Source: an uncultured Collinsella sp. (lineage in GTDB: Bacteria; Actinomycetota; Coriobacteriia; Coriobacteriales; Coriobacteriaceae). Taken from it: DNA of 64,000 nt. Of the stretch, positions 15,595-25,273 are shown piece by piece. The stretch is from positions 1 through 64,000 of the forward strand of contig UQMD01000011.1 of assembly GCA_900542155.1 (NCBI GenBank). Direction: 5' to 3'. The position numbers were made by a program, and so were the translations under genes. The notes under the pieces are model-generated. The model was not told where the DNA came from, did not search any database, and saw only the letters and a program-made list of their open reading frames with translations. Each line of letters starts with the position of its first letter. Positions within the stretch are counted from its first letter, which is position 1.

Positions 15595-17763
15595 ATGGAG
15601 GTGCTGGTTGTTGGCAATACCGCGTATGTTGACGACGACTTTTGTGCCAAGGCGTTTCCCGGCGACCATGTTCAGGTTGTAGCTGCCGACGATGCACAGC
15701 GCGAGTCATCGTCCCACGGCTCGTGGAAAGAGCTGCTGCGTCACCTGGATCAGGCCTACGAGTTTGACCGCGTGGTCTACCTATCTACTTATCTCACTCC
15801 GCATACCGAGACTTTTGGCGACATTGAGCTGCTGCGCTCGGTGTTTCGTGCCTGTATGGGCCGCCGTGTGCAGCTGCTGTTTGTGGCGGGGCCTGCGGGT
15901 GCGGAGGGTGCTGGCGGCGCGGCGGGCAATGCCGATTCGCTTGATGCCACAGATGCTGCCGCCCAAACGGGCAAGGGCATTATCGCCCGCGCGGCCAACG
16001 ACCTCTGTCGCTACTATGCCTCTCAAGACGGCATCCAGGTCAAGATTCTGTGCACGCCCTATCTGTATACCGCCTCCGCGGCGCTCAACGACCCCTTCTT
16101 GGTGCCGCTGTTCGAAGCCTGTTCGACCGAGTCGGTCGTGCTCCAAGGTGCCGCGGGCGCCCCGTTTCCCCTGCTGTGTGCGGAGGAGCTGGCGGTGCTG
16201 GTGCATCGCGTCTTTGACAGTTGGGATGCGACCTTTGAGACGCTCGACGTTGCAGATGCTTTCCATCGCACGACGGGCGACTTGGGCGGCGCGCTCCAGG
16301 GTCTGTTCCCCGGGCTGTCCGTTGCCTATGGAGAGTCGACCGGCTATGCGTTGCCCGCAGGCGATGTCGTTCGCAAACGCTATGGCTGGTTTCAGCGCTA
16401 CGACCTGCTGCGCGATCTTTCGACCATCCACGCCCGCTGGGCTAACACCCGCACCAAAAAGGCCAATCCCTTGCGTGCGGCGATCGATCGCATCCAGCTG
16501 CGCGCGCTGCCCATTAAATGCCTGGAGACGGGCTTCGCATGGGTGCTGTTCGAGGTGCTGGAGCATCTGTTCTCCCAATCTGCCCAGCTCAACGTGCTCG
16601 ATTATCGTTTGCTCTACGTCGTGCTCATAGGCACGCTGTATGGCCTGGACTTTGGCCTAGTTGCGGCGCTGCTGGCATCGGTGGGCTTGGCTGTGAGCTA
16701 CTTTACCCAGTATGGCTATACCTTCCAGGGCCTGTTCTACGAGCCGTCCAACTGGCTGCCGTTTATCGCGTACTTTGTGGTGGGCGCCGTATGCGGCTAC
16801 GTGCAGCTGCGCAACGGCGAGGCCATTAAGGCGGAGCGTGACGAGAACGAGCTTGTGCGAAACCGCAACACGTTCCTAACGCGGCTCTATCACGACGCGA
16901 TTGAGGACAAGCGTGCTTATAAGCGGCAGATTGTGGGGCGCCACGACAGCTTTGGCAAGATCTTTGCCGTGACACAGGAGCTCGACGTGCTCAACCCGCG
17001 TGATATATACCGCAAGTGCTGCGAGCTGCTGGGCGAGATTCTCGAGAACGATTCGGTGACGATCTACCATGTTTCGGGCGGGGCATTTGCACGCCTGGTA
17101 GCGGCGAGCCCGGCGATTTCCAACGATGTGCCGCGTTCGCTCTCGCTCGATGACCTTGCGCCCGTGCTCCAAGGTTCGATTTCGGGTTTGTGGGTGAACC
17201 GCGCGCTGACGTCGGGGCTTCCGATGTTTGGCTATGCGATCGAGCGCGATGGAGCCCCAGCCGTGTTGATTTTTGTGCGTCACGTGGCCGAAAGCCAAAT
17301 GACCCTGTACTACCAAAACCTGTTCCGCATCCTGTGTGGGCTGGTGGAAAGCGCGCTGGGACGCGCCTTCGATTACGAGGCCGTGGCGCAGGATAAGCGC
17401 TGCGTTGCCGGCACGTGCGTTCTCAGCCACGATGCCTTTGGCCAGGAACTCGCCGCCGAGCAGGCGCTTGCGGACAATAAGATGGGGAGCTTCTTTCTCT
17501 TGCGCGTGGTGCCGGGCATGGAGCCTGTTGGTGAGCTGGTCGGCGCCATTGGGTCGGCGATTCGCGAGAGTGACGCTGCGGGCCTGGTCGATGGTGACAC
17601 ACTTTACCTGCTCATGCGTCAGGCGACCGAGGCCGACCTGCCCGTTATTTGTGCGCGCTTGGCCGCCAAGCACATTACGGTGGAACCCGTCGGCAGCGAG
17701 GATGTAGTGGCCCTGCTGCAGCGCATTGCGCCCGCTGGCAACGGTGAGGGGGAGGCCGCTTGA
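15595..17763 (+). CDS. pelD: PelD-like c-di-GMP receptor with N-terminal SDR-like domain
   Basis: In Pel systems PelD is the inner-membrane protein that binds c-di-GMP and switches on polymer synthesis. This 722-residue form has four parts: an SDR-like Rossmann domain (about 1-270) without a clear glycine-rich loop or YxxxK, so probably not an enzyme; four hydrophobic segments (about 310-405); a GAF domain (about 450-590); and a degenerate GGDEF domain (about 600-715). In the last, RESD at 657-660 is followed after exactly five residues by DGDTL at 666-670. This is the spacing of a c-di-GMP inhibitory RxxD site before a broken GGDEF motif. It is the first gene of an overlapping operon; pelE begins within its stop. 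Confidence 0.85.
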   Translation: MEVLVVGNTAYVDDDFCAKAFPGDHVQVVAADDAQRESSSHGSWKELLRHLDQAYEFDRVVYLSTYLTPHTETFGDIELLRSVFRACMGRRVQLLFVAGPAGAEGAGGAAGNADSLDATDAAAQTGKGIIARAANDLCRYYASQDGIQVKILCTPYLYTASAALNDPFLVPLFEACSTESVVLQGAAGAPFPLLCAEELAVLVHRVFDSWDATFETLDVADAFHRTTGDLGGALQGLFPGLSVAYGESTGYALPAGDVVRKRYGWFQRYDLLRDLSTIHARWANTRTKKANPLRAAIDRIQLRALPIKCLETGFAWVLFEVLEHLFSQSAQLNVLDYRLLYVVLIGTLYGLDFGLVAALLASVGLAVSYFTQYGYTFQGLFYEPSNWLPFIAYFVVGAVCGYVQLRNGEAIKAERDENELVRNRNTFLTRLYHDAIEDKRAYKRQIVGRHDSFGKIFAVTQELDVLNPRDIYRKCCELLGEILENDSVTIYHVSGGAFARLVAASPAISNDVPRSLSLDDLAPVLQGSISGLWVNRALTSGLPMFGYAIERDGAPAVLIFVRHVAESQMTLYYQNLFRILCGLVESALGRAFDYEAVAQDKRCVAGTCVLSHDAFGQELAAEQALADNKMGSFFLLRVVPGMEPVGELVGAIGSAIRESDAAGLVDGDTLYLLMRQATEADLPVICARLAAKHITVEPVGSEDVVALLQRIAPAGNGEGEAA

Positions 17764-18662
17764 TCTCGCTTGTTGTTGCTACCGTACTGCTATTAATTCA
17801 TGCGCTGGTGTGTCTGGTGCTGTGGACGCTTATGAAACTGGGCTTGCTGCCGGTTCGAGGGCACATGCTTGCTGTGATGGTGCTCGTACCGCTGTGGGGC
17901 CCGTTGCTCGTGGCTCTACTCTCGGTGCGTAGCGCGGTGTTCGGCGACGACCTTAAGGACGCCACGTTGGAGTCGCTGCGCATTAATGACGACATGCATC
18001 GCAGTTTGCTCGTGCAGGGTCGCGAGGGGGATGATGGCGTGGTGCCGCTCGAGGAAGCACTGATTGTCAACGACCCGGGCGATCGCCGCCGTCTGATGCT
18101 TTCCATGCTTACCGAGGATCCGGATGCGTACCTCGCACAGTTGCAGGCAGCAAAACTCAACGACGATGTTGAGGTCGCGCACTATGCCGCGACGGCGGTG
18201 GCGCAGATCTCCAAGGAGTCCGACCTTAAGCTGCAGCAGTTGGAGCGCGCGTTTAAGACCGATCCCAGCTCGTATAACCTGGATGCGTATTGCGACTTTT
18301 TGGGCGCCTATCTGGACTCGGGTTTGGCGGAGGGCCGCGTGGCACAGATTCAGCGTCAGCAGTATGCACGCTTGCTCGCGCGTCGTTGCGAACGCGAGGA
18401 CGGGCCGGCGCTGCGCATCCGCTATGCCACGGCGCTGGCCGATGCCGGCGAGATCGATAAGGCGGAGGACGTCGCGAGCCAGTTGGTGATCGATGCGTCA
18501 GACGAACAGGACGTGTGGATGCTCTGCCTGCGCTTGGCTGTGATTCGTCGCGATGGGCGGGCGGTACGGCGTGTAATCGATGCGATCGACAAGCAGCATG
18601 TGTATTTGAATGCCGAAAATCGCGAGAGGCTGGCATTTTGGCGCGAAGGAGAGGAGACCTGA
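17760..18662 (+). CDS. pelE: PelE-like membrane-anchored TPR protein
   Basis: Two N-terminal hydrophobic segments (about 1-25 and 33-55) precede a helical region with TPR-like repeats, for example around LQQLERAFKTDPSSYNLDAY and ALRIRYATALADAGEIDKA. In known Pel systems PelE sits with PelD and PelG in the inner-membrane complex. The TTG start overlaps the pelD stop in TTGA. At 300 residues it is close to the usual PelE size. The assignment rests on topology and position more than on strong motifs. Confidence 0.72.
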   Translation: MISLVVATVLLLIHALVCLVLWTLMKLGLLPVRGHMLAVMVLVPLWGPLLVALLSVRSAVFGDDLKDATLESLRINDDMHRSLLVQGREGDDGVVPLEEALIVNDPGDRRRLMLSMLTEDPDAYLAQLQAAKLNDDVEVAHYAATAVAQISKESDLKLQQLERAFKTDPSSYNLDAYCDFLGAYLDSGLAEGRVAQIQRQQYARLLARRCEREDGPALRIRYATALADAGEIDKAEDVASQLVIDASDEQDVWMLCLRLAVIRRDGRAVRRVIDAIDKQHVYLNAENRERLAFWREGEET

Positions 18663-20542
18663 TGAGCGTGGTGCATTATATCCGCGACCGTGCGGGCCAC
18701 TTTCGCTGGATGGGGCTGCTCGTGGTATGGGCGGTCTTTATCGCCATGGCCGCCGTGCTGTTGATCGAGCGTGCCGGCGTGCAGTACAGCGCCGGGCAGC
18801 ATAAGCTGGGCATGCTCGCTGCCAACGACGCGGTGCCGGCAAGCTCGGCGATGTTTGGTCAAAAGCCCACGTGCCTGGTCATTACCGATTCCGATCAAGC
18901 TGGCGTCGAGGACGTAAAGGAGCAGTTCGACCAGATCCTGCTCGACATGAAGATCGCGCACCGCGACGTGGATCTTGCCCTGGATGGTGCGGATGCCATT
19001 CCCTCGCTGAAGTCCTTCGACCGCGTGATTTTACTGATGCCGTCGCTCGACGGGCTCGGTACGCACCTCTCCGACATCATGAGCTGGGTGAGTGCCGGCG
19101 GTTCGCTGATGCTCGCCATGACGCCGGATAATTCCAGCTACCTGCAGGCAATCGGTCCCAAGCTGGGCATCGATTCTGCCGGCTATGAATATTCGACGGC
19201 AGAGAGCATCGTGCCGAGCGAGGACTTTATGATTGGCGGTGGCCAGCGTTATGAACTCTCGGATCCTTTCGATTCGTCGCTTTCGGTTTCGCTGCGTGAG
19301 ACGGCCCACGTGTGGGCTAAAACCGGCGACACGGGTACTCCGCTTATTTGGTCGAGCGATTGCGGCAGCGGCCGTACCGTGGTGTGCAATATCGGTATCT
19401 ACGACAAGGTCATGCGCGGTTTCTATGCTGCGGCCGTGAGCCTGTTGGGCGATGCCACGGCCTATCCGGTCATCAATAGCGCCGTCTTCTATCTGGATGA
19501 CTTTCCTAGCCCCGTTCCTTCGGGCGACGGCGCCTACATCAAACGTGACTACGGCCTTTCCATCGCCGACTTTTATGCCAAGGTCTGGTGGCCCGATCTG
19601 CAAAAGCTCGCGCAAAAATACGGTATTCGCTATACCGGCGTGATGATCGAAAACTACGAGGACGCGGTCAATCAGACCGAGCCCGCGCGCCAGGCCGATA
19701 CCACGCAGTTCCGCTACTTTGGCGGCATGCTGCTACAGATGGGCGGAGAGCTGGGCTTTCACGGCTACAACCATCAGCCGCTGGCGCTCTGGGACACCGA
19801 CTATGGCACGCTGTACGACTACAAGACGTGGAAGAACAAGGAGACGCTCGTTGCGTCTCTCAACGAGCTTATCGCCTTTCAGGACGAGGTGCTGCCCAAC
19901 GCGCACGGCTCGGTCTACGTGCCGCCATCAAATATCCTTTCGGCCCGCGCACGCAAGATCATCGGCGAGGACGTGCCGCGCATTAAGACCATTGCCAGTA
20001 CGTACTTTGAGGACGGAACCGACCTGCCCTACGTGCAGGAATTTGGTGTGGCGAGCGATGGCATTGTGGAGCAGCCGCGTAATGTCTCGGGCGGCATGGT
20101 CGACGATTCCTACATGCGCCTGGCCGCGGTGTCCGAGCTCAACATGCACTACGTGAGCACTCATTTTATGCATCCCGATGACCTGCTGGATCCCGATCGC
20201 GGCGCCAAGGAGGGCTGGGAGGTCTACAAGGGCGGCCTGGTCAACTATCTGGACTGGCTTTCTACGTCCGCTCCCGACCTGCGCCACCAGACCGGCTCGG
20301 AATGCTCGGGTGCCATCCAGCGCTTTTCGTCCGTGACGGTGAGCGTGGGCACCAGTGTGGATGCCTGGACGCTCAGTCTGGGCAATTTCCACGACGAAGC
20401 GTGGTTCATGTTCCGCGCCAACAATGGCGAGCCAGGTGCGGTCACGGGTGGCGAGATTACGCATCTGACGGGCGACCTGTACCTGGTCAAGGCCACGGAC
20501 AAGACGGTGACCATTGCGCGCAAGGAGGGTGGCGACAAATGA
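18662..20542 (+). CDS. PelA-like polysaccharide deacetylase, DUF2194 type
   Basis: This 626-residue protein has one N-terminal membrane segment (about 17-37), so the catalytic part lies outside the membrane. A flavodoxin/glutaminase-like region comes first. The deacetylase follows, with AVFYLDDFPSP near residue 280 (metal-binding Asp pair) and the zinc ligands in GFHGYNHQPLAL at 367-371. Gram-positive pel operons encode such a deacetylase without PelA's hydrolase half; it would remove acetyl groups from the GalNAc/GlcNAc polymer. The ATG overlaps the pelE stop by one base. An upstream in-frame start inside pelE is unlikely, because this ATG is followed directly by a normal membrane anchor. 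Confidence 0.82.
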   Translation: MSVVHYIRDRAGHFRWMGLLVVWAVFIAMAAVLLIERAGVQYSAGQHKLGMLAANDAVPASSAMFGQKPTCLVITDSDQAGVEDVKEQFDQILLDMKIAHRDVDLALDGADAIPSLKSFDRVILLMPSLDGLGTHLSDIMSWVSAGGSLMLAMTPDNSSYLQAIGPKLGIDSAGYEYSTAESIVPSEDFMIGGGQRYELSDPFDSSLSVSLRETAHVWAKTGDTGTPLIWSSDCGSGRTVVCNIGIYDKVMRGFYAAAVSLLGDATAYPVINSAVFYLDDFPSPVPSGDGAYIKRDYGLSIADFYAKVWWPDLQKLAQKYGIRYTGVMIENYEDAVNQTEPARQADTTQFRYFGGMLLQMGGELGFHGYNHQPLALWDTDYGTLYDYKTWKNKETLVASLNELIAFQDEVLPNAHGSVYVPPSNILSARARKIIGEDVPRIKTIASTYFEDGTDLPYVQEFGVASDGIVEQPRNVSGGMVDDSYMRLAAVSELNMHYVSTHFMHPDDLLDPDRGAKEGWEVYKGGLVNYLDWLSTSAPDLRHQTGSECSGAIQRFSSVTVSVGTSVDAWTLSLGNFHDEAWFMFRANNGEPGAVTGGEITHLTGDLYLVKATDKTVTIARKEGGDK

Positions 20543-21966
20543 GAATCTGCTTGGTACTCGAGGGTTGCTACCCCTATGTGCACGGCGGCGTATCCACCTG
20601 GATGCACGGCTACATCACGGCGATGCCCGAGTACGAGTTTGTGCTGTGGGTGATTGGCGCTCACGCCGAAGACCGCGGCAAGTTTGTCTACGAGCTGCCC
20701 GGCAACGTCGTCGAGGTGCACGAGGTTTTCCTGGACGATGCCCTGCGGCTTTCGGGCGAGCAGCAAGAAGTCGACTTCGATGACCGCGAGCGCGAGGCGT
20801 TGCGCCGTTTGGTTTCGCTCTCCAATCCGGACTGGGACGTGCTGTTCGATATCTTCCAGCGCCGCCACGTGCATCCGCTCTCATTTTTACAGAGCCGCAC
20901 CTTTATGGACATCTTCCGCGACGTATGCCTGGCCGAGTACCCGTATACGCCTTTCGCCGACGCCTTCCACACCATGCGTTCGATGTTGCTGCCCGTGCTC
21001 TATCTGCTGGGCAGCGAGGTTCCGGTTGCCGACGTGTATCACGCCATTTCGACCGGCTACGGCGGTCTGCTTGCGAGCCTTGGCTCGAGCGTCCATAACG
21101 CGCCGGCATTGCTGACCGAGCACGGCATCTATACCCGCGAGCGCGAGGAAGAGATCATTCGTGCCGACTGGGTGGTGCCGTCGTTTAAGGACCGCTGGAT
21201 CCGCTTTTTCTACCTGCTTTCGGAGGAAATCTACCGCCGCGCCTTCCGCGTGACGAGCCTGTTCCATAACGCCCGCAAGACGCAAATCGACATGGGATGC
21301 GATACAGAAAAATGCCTGGTTATCCCCAATGGCATCCAGTTCGATCGCTTTAAGGACATTCCCGTAAAGCCCGATGACGGCTGGGTGGATATTGGCGCGG
21401 TGGTGCGCCTGGCGCCCATCAAGGACGTCAAGACCATGATCTATGCCTTCTTTGAGCTGCACGAGCGCCTGCCCAAGGTGCGTCTGCACATTATGGGCGG
21501 CGTGGATGACGAGGAGTACGGCGCCGAGTGCCACGCGCTGGTCGACACCCTGGGCGTGCGCGACCTGATCTTTACCGGCCGCGTCAATGTGGTCGAGTAC
21601 ATGGAAAAGCTCGACTTTACCATTTTGACGAGCATCTCCGAGGGCCAGCCGCTCAGCGTGCTGGAGTCGCTTGCTGCACGTCGCCCCTGTGTGACGACCG
21701 AGGTCGGCTGCTGCCGTGAGCTGCTCGAGGGTGCCCCCGGTGACGACTTTGGCGTGGCAGGTTTTGTGACGCCGCCCATGTATCGCAAGGGCTTGGCCGA
21801 TGCCATGGAACGCATGTGCGCGAGCCGTGCCCGCCGTATCGAGATGGGGGAGCGCGGCCAGCGTCGCGTTGCCACATACTTTTTGCACGAGCAGATGCTC
21901 GCCAACTATCGCGCGCTGTACGACGAGACGGCGCGTGCGTTTGACCTGCCCAGAGAGGGGGAGTAG
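20539..21966 (+). CDS. pelF: PelF-like glycosyltransferase (GT4)
   Basis: PelF is the cytoplasmic synthase of the Pel polymer, a GT-B enzyme using UDP-linked amino sugars. The start MRICLVLEGCYPYVHGGVS matches the PelF hallmark, and the C-terminal half has GAVVRLAPIKDVKT and the family-4 E-x7-E motif in SEGQPLSVLE. The length of 475 residues is standard. The ATG overlaps the previous stop (ATGA), indicating coupled translation. Confidence 0.93.
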   Translation: MRICLVLEGCYPYVHGGVSTWMHGYITAMPEYEFVLWVIGAHAEDRGKFVYELPGNVVEVHEVFLDDALRLSGEQQEVDFDDREREALRRLVSLSNPDWDVLFDIFQRRHVHPLSFLQSRTFMDIFRDVCLAEYPYTPFADAFHTMRSMLLPVLYLLGSEVPVADVYHAISTGYGGLLASLGSSVHNAPALLTEHGIYTREREEEIIRADWVVPSFKDRWIRFFYLLSEEIYRRAFRVTSLFHNARKTQIDMGCDTEKCLVIPNGIQFDRFKDIPVKPDDGWVDIGAVVRLAPIKDVKTMIYAFFELHERLPKVRLHIMGGVDDEEYGAECHALVDTLGVRDLIFTGRVNVVEYMEKLDFTILTSISEGQPLSVLESLAARRPCVTTEVGCCRELLEGAPGDDFGVAGFVTPPMYRKGLADAMERMCASRARRIEMGERGQRRVATYFLHEQMLANYRALYDETARAFDLPREGE

Positions 21967-21969
21967 CCG

Positions 21970-23514
21970 GTGGCCGGAATCGGTTTTGAGCTCAAACGCC
22001 TGTTTAGGCGCAAAGGTCTGTTTGCCACGATGCGCGCCTATGGCTACGCCGGCATTGTGTGCACGGGCCCCATGCTGCTGGGCGTGCTGCTCCAGGTGGG
22101 TATCTTGGTGCTGTGCGGTCTGTGGGGCGTGGGTCGCGCCAACCAGGACTTGCTGGTGTGCATGGTGACCTATACACTGCTGGCCTCGCTCACGCTCACG
22201 AGTTTTTTCTCCATGCCGGTCACGCGCTTTTTGGCCGACATGCTGTTTGCCGAGCGCGAAGAAGAGGTCTTGCCCTCGTTTTGGGGTTCCAACGCCATCA
22301 TGCTCGTTGCGGGCACGGTGCTCTACGGCGTCTTTTTGCTGTTCTCGGGCGCCACGCTGCTGCAGGGGCTGCTGTGCCTGTGGCTGTTCAACATTATGAT
22401 CGTCAACTGGAACGGCATGAGCTATCTCACGGCCATCAAGGATTACCGCGGCATTCTGTGCAGCTTTGCTGCGGCCATTGGCGTGGCGTGCCTGTGCGCC
22501 CTGGCCGCGCTGGCGCTGGGGCTGCCGCCGGTCGAGGGCCTGCTGGCCTCGATCGCCCTGGGCTATGGTGTGATGCTCGCCTGGGACGTGGTGCTGCTGT
22601 ACCGGTATTTTCCTCAGAGCGATCGCAGCCCCTGGCTCTTTTTGCGCTGGCTCGATCAGTTTATGCCGCTAGCGCTCACGGGTCTGTTTACCAACCTGGG
22701 GCTCTTTGCGCACCTGGTGATTATTTGGGCAGGGCCCATTGGCGTGCAGGTCAAAGGCCTGTTTTACGGCGCGCCCTATCATGATGTGCCGGCGTTGCTT
22801 GCGTTTTTGACTATTCTGGTTACGACCGTCAACTTTGTGGTGTCGGTCGAGGTCAACTTCTATCCACGCTACCGCGACTACTACAGCCTGTTTAACGACG
22901 GCGGCGTGGTAGGCGACGTCGTGGTGGCCGAGGAGGAAATGCTCGCCACGCTCAACAGGGAGCTGCGGTTTTGCGCGCTCAAGCAGCTGTTTGTGACGGC
23001 AGCAGTCATCTCGCTCGAGACCACGGTGCTCTCGGCCCTGCCACTGGGCTTCAACAACCTGATGCACGGGTATTTTCGCACGTTATGTGTGGGCTATGGC
23101 CTGTATGCCGTGGGCAATACAATCCTGCTGATCTTGCTGTACTTTACCGACTACAAGGGCGCCGTGCTTGCCTCCGGGCTGTTCGCGGGTGTGGCGGGGC
23201 TGGCGACCATCGTCTCGCTGTTCTTTCCGCAGCAGTTTTATGGCTTTGGCTTTTTGCTCGGCGCGGCGGTGTTTTTTATCGTGGCGCTGCTGCGGCTCGA
23301 TACCTATACTGCCAACTTGCCGTATCGTATCCTGAGTCAACAGCCCATTGTGGCGACCGACAAGACGGGTCGCTTTACGGAGTTGGGCCGCTTGCTCGAC
23401 CGTGCCGAACAGCGCTACGAGGAGCTGCGTTTAGAGGGCGAGCCGCATGGTGCGTTTGAGCGCATGGTGGTTCGCGTGTATCGCAATCGTTGGGGAGGTC
23501 CTGATGACCGATAG
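21970..23514 (+). CDS. pelG: PelG-like polysaccharide exporter (MOP superfamily)
   Basis: This 514-residue membrane protein has about 12 hydrophobic segments and the PelG start AGIGFELKRLFRRKGLF. It belongs to the flippase-like MOP superfamily and should pass the growing polymer through the membrane with PelD and PelE. It begins with GTG three bases after pelF and ends inside the cotH-like gene. No outer-membrane parts (PelB/PelC) are present, as expected for a Gram-positive cell. Confidence 0.93.
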   Translation: MAGIGFELKRLFRRKGLFATMRAYGYAGIVCTGPMLLGVLLQVGILVLCGLWGVGRANQDLLVCMVTYTLLASLTLTSFFSMPVTRFLADMLFAEREEEVLPSFWGSNAIMLVAGTVLYGVFLLFSGATLLQGLLCLWLFNIMIVNWNGMSYLTAIKDYRGILCSFAAAIGVACLCALAALALGLPPVEGLLASIALGYGVMLAWDVVLLYRYFPQSDRSPWLFLRWLDQFMPLALTGLFTNLGLFAHLVIIWAGPIGVQVKGLFYGAPYHDVPALLAFLTILVTTVNFVVSVEVNFYPRYRDYYSLFNDGGVVGDVVVAEEEMLATLNRELRFCALKQLFVTAAVISLETTVLSALPLGFNNLMHGYFRTLCVGYGLYAVGNTILLILLYFTDYKGAVLASGLFAGVAGLATIVSLFFPQQFYGFGFLLGAAVFFIVALLRLDTYTANLPYRILSQQPIVATDKTGRFTELGRLLDRAEQRYEELRLEGEPHGAFERMVVRVYRNRWGGPDDR

Positions 23515-25273
23515 GATGATGTCTCGCCGTCGCCTGTTTGAGGCGGCTGCCGGTGCGCTGCTGCTTTCGGGCTGCTCGTCTCAGGACGAATCCTCGACAA
23601 AAAAGACCAAGAAGCAGGGCAAGATTAAAAAGGCCGATGCGTCTAGCGGGACCAAGCACCTTCGCGATAAGGATGAGCTGTACGAGGTCTACGACGATTC
23701 GGGCATTGTGACCATGTACTTGACGGTCTCGCGCGGCAACAGCTCTGAGAATACCGATCATAGCTGGGCCGAGATCAATACGTACTCGGTCTACGACTAT
23801 GCCGACATGGGCGTGACGCGCTATCAGGTTATGGGCCTGCTGCAGGCGGGTGACGAGGACGGTCCCGTTGCTGGTGAAGTGGGCTATGGCGAGGAAGCGC
23901 CCAATGCTACCGTGCAGGTGCGCGGCCAGACGTCGAGCATGAACTCGCAAAAGAATTACAAGGTAGAGCTCAAAAAGGGCAAGGGTACCTGGCGCCAGCA
24001 GCGCGCGATTGCGCTTAATAAGCACATGGGCGAGGGTATGCGTTTTCGTAACAAGATGGCTTATGACCTCATCCGTGGGATTCCCCAGATGATGGGCTTG
24101 CGCACGCAGTTTGTGCATCTGTGGGTGTGCGACCAGACCGAAAAGTCCAACGATACCTTTGAGGACTACGGTCTGTTTACGCAGGTGGAGCAGCTCAACA
24201 AGACGGCGCTCAAAGCCCACGGTCTGGATAAGAGCGGGCATCTGTACAAGGTGAACAACTTCGATTTCCATCGTTACGAGGACACCATCAAGCTGGCGGA
24301 TGACCCCGACTATAACCAGACGGCGTTTGAGGGCATGCTCGAGATTAAGGGCGACTCGGACCATACCAAGTTAATCGAGATGCTCGATGCGCTCAACGAC
24401 GATACGCAAAAGATCGACGATGTGCTCGACACTTACTTCGATACCGAGAATCTGGTCTATTGGCTGGCGTTTCAGATTCTGACAGGCAACTGCGATACGC
24501 AGAACCGTAACTGTTATCTGTACAGCCCGCTCAACTCAAATACCTGGTACTTTTTGGATTGGGATAACGACGGCATGCTGCGCAAGCTTGAGCTGAGCCT
24601 GAAGGGATTCTCGGATTATTCGAGCTGGGAGCGCGGCGTGAGCAACTACTGGGGCAACGTGCTGTTTAATCGCGCGTTGCGCAGCAAGTCGTTCCGCAGC
24701 GAACTCGATATCGCCGTGAAGGATCTGCGCTCGTACATGACCAAAGAGCGTCTGAGCAAGATGATCAAACATTATCGCGAGGTTACCGAACCCTTGGTTT
24801 TTGCCTCGCCCGATATCGACAATTTGCCTGTCACCAAGGACCAATACGAGCAGATCGCCGCGGCGATTCCCTCCGAGATCGAGGAGAACTATAAGAGCTT
24901 TCGCGAGAGCTATAAAAAGCCCATGCCGTTCTACATTGGCGTGCCGCAGATCGATAACGGTAAGCTGCGCGTGAATTGGGACGCGTCGTACGACTTTAAG
25001 GCGCGCGACATTCGCTATACCGTGGAGCTGGCGCGTGATTACGCTATTACCGACGTGATCTTTAAAGCCGAGGACGTGCTGCTGCCCGAGGTGACCTGCG
25101 ATGCGCCCGATGCCGGCCAGTATTTTGTGCGCGTGCGTGCTGCCAACTCCGACGGCTATACGCAAGATGCGTTTGACTACTATGTGACCGACGATGGCAA
25201 ACAGTACGGCATGAAGTGTTTTTACGTGCAAGACGGCGGTAAGGTCGTGGAGGACACGTATGAGGAGGGCTAG
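23504..25273 (+). CDS. CotH-family kinase lipoprotein
   Basis: CotH proteins are atypical kinases that phosphorylate extracytoplasmic proteins such as spore-coat proteins. This 589-residue protein begins with SRRRLF, a twin-arginine-like motif, and a lipobox LLSGC with Cys24, so it is probably a membrane-tethered surface lipoprotein. The CotH domain (about 60-470) contains VQVRGQTS, KNYKVELKK, GLFTQVEQ and the metal-binding TWYFLDWDNDGM. A fibronectin-III-like segment follows. ATG 23504 lies 5 bases after GGGGAGG and overlaps pelG by 11 bases. Its target is unknown; the operon suggests the Pel machinery or a surface partner. Confidence 0.87.
   Translation: MTDRMMSRRRLFEAAAGALLLSGCSSQDESSTKKTKKQGKIKKADASSGTKHLRDKDELYEVYDDSGIVTMYLTVSRGNSSENTDHSWAEINTYSVYDYADMGVTRYQVMGLLQAGDEDGPVAGEVGYGEEAPNATVQVRGQTSSMNSQKNYKVELKKGKGTWRQQRAIALNKHMGEGMRFRNKMAYDLIRGIPQMMGLRTQFVHLWVCDQTEKSNDTFEDYGLFTQVEQLNKTALKAHGLDKSGHLYKVNNFDFHRYEDTIKLADDPDYNQTAFEGMLEIKGDSDHTKLIEMLDALNDDTQKIDDVLDTYFDTENLVYWLAFQILTGNCDTQNRNCYLYSPLNSNTWYFLDWDNDGMLRKLELSLKGFSDYSSWERGVSNYWGNVLFNRALRSKSFRSELDIAVKDLRSYMTKERLSKMIKHYREVTEPLVFASPDIDNLPVTKDQYEQIAAAIPSEIEENYKSFRESYKKPMPFYIGVPQIDNGKLRVNWDASYDFKARDIRYTVELARDYAITDVIFKAEDVLLPEVTCDAPDAGQYFVRVRAANSDGYTQDAFDYYVTDDGKQYGMKCFYVQDGGKVVEDTYEEG

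Noticed and set aside
20302..20538. Upstream in-frame extension of pelF
   Set aside because: The extension lies inside the deacetylase gene; the PelF hallmark MRICLVLEGCYPYVHGGVS begins at ATG 20539.
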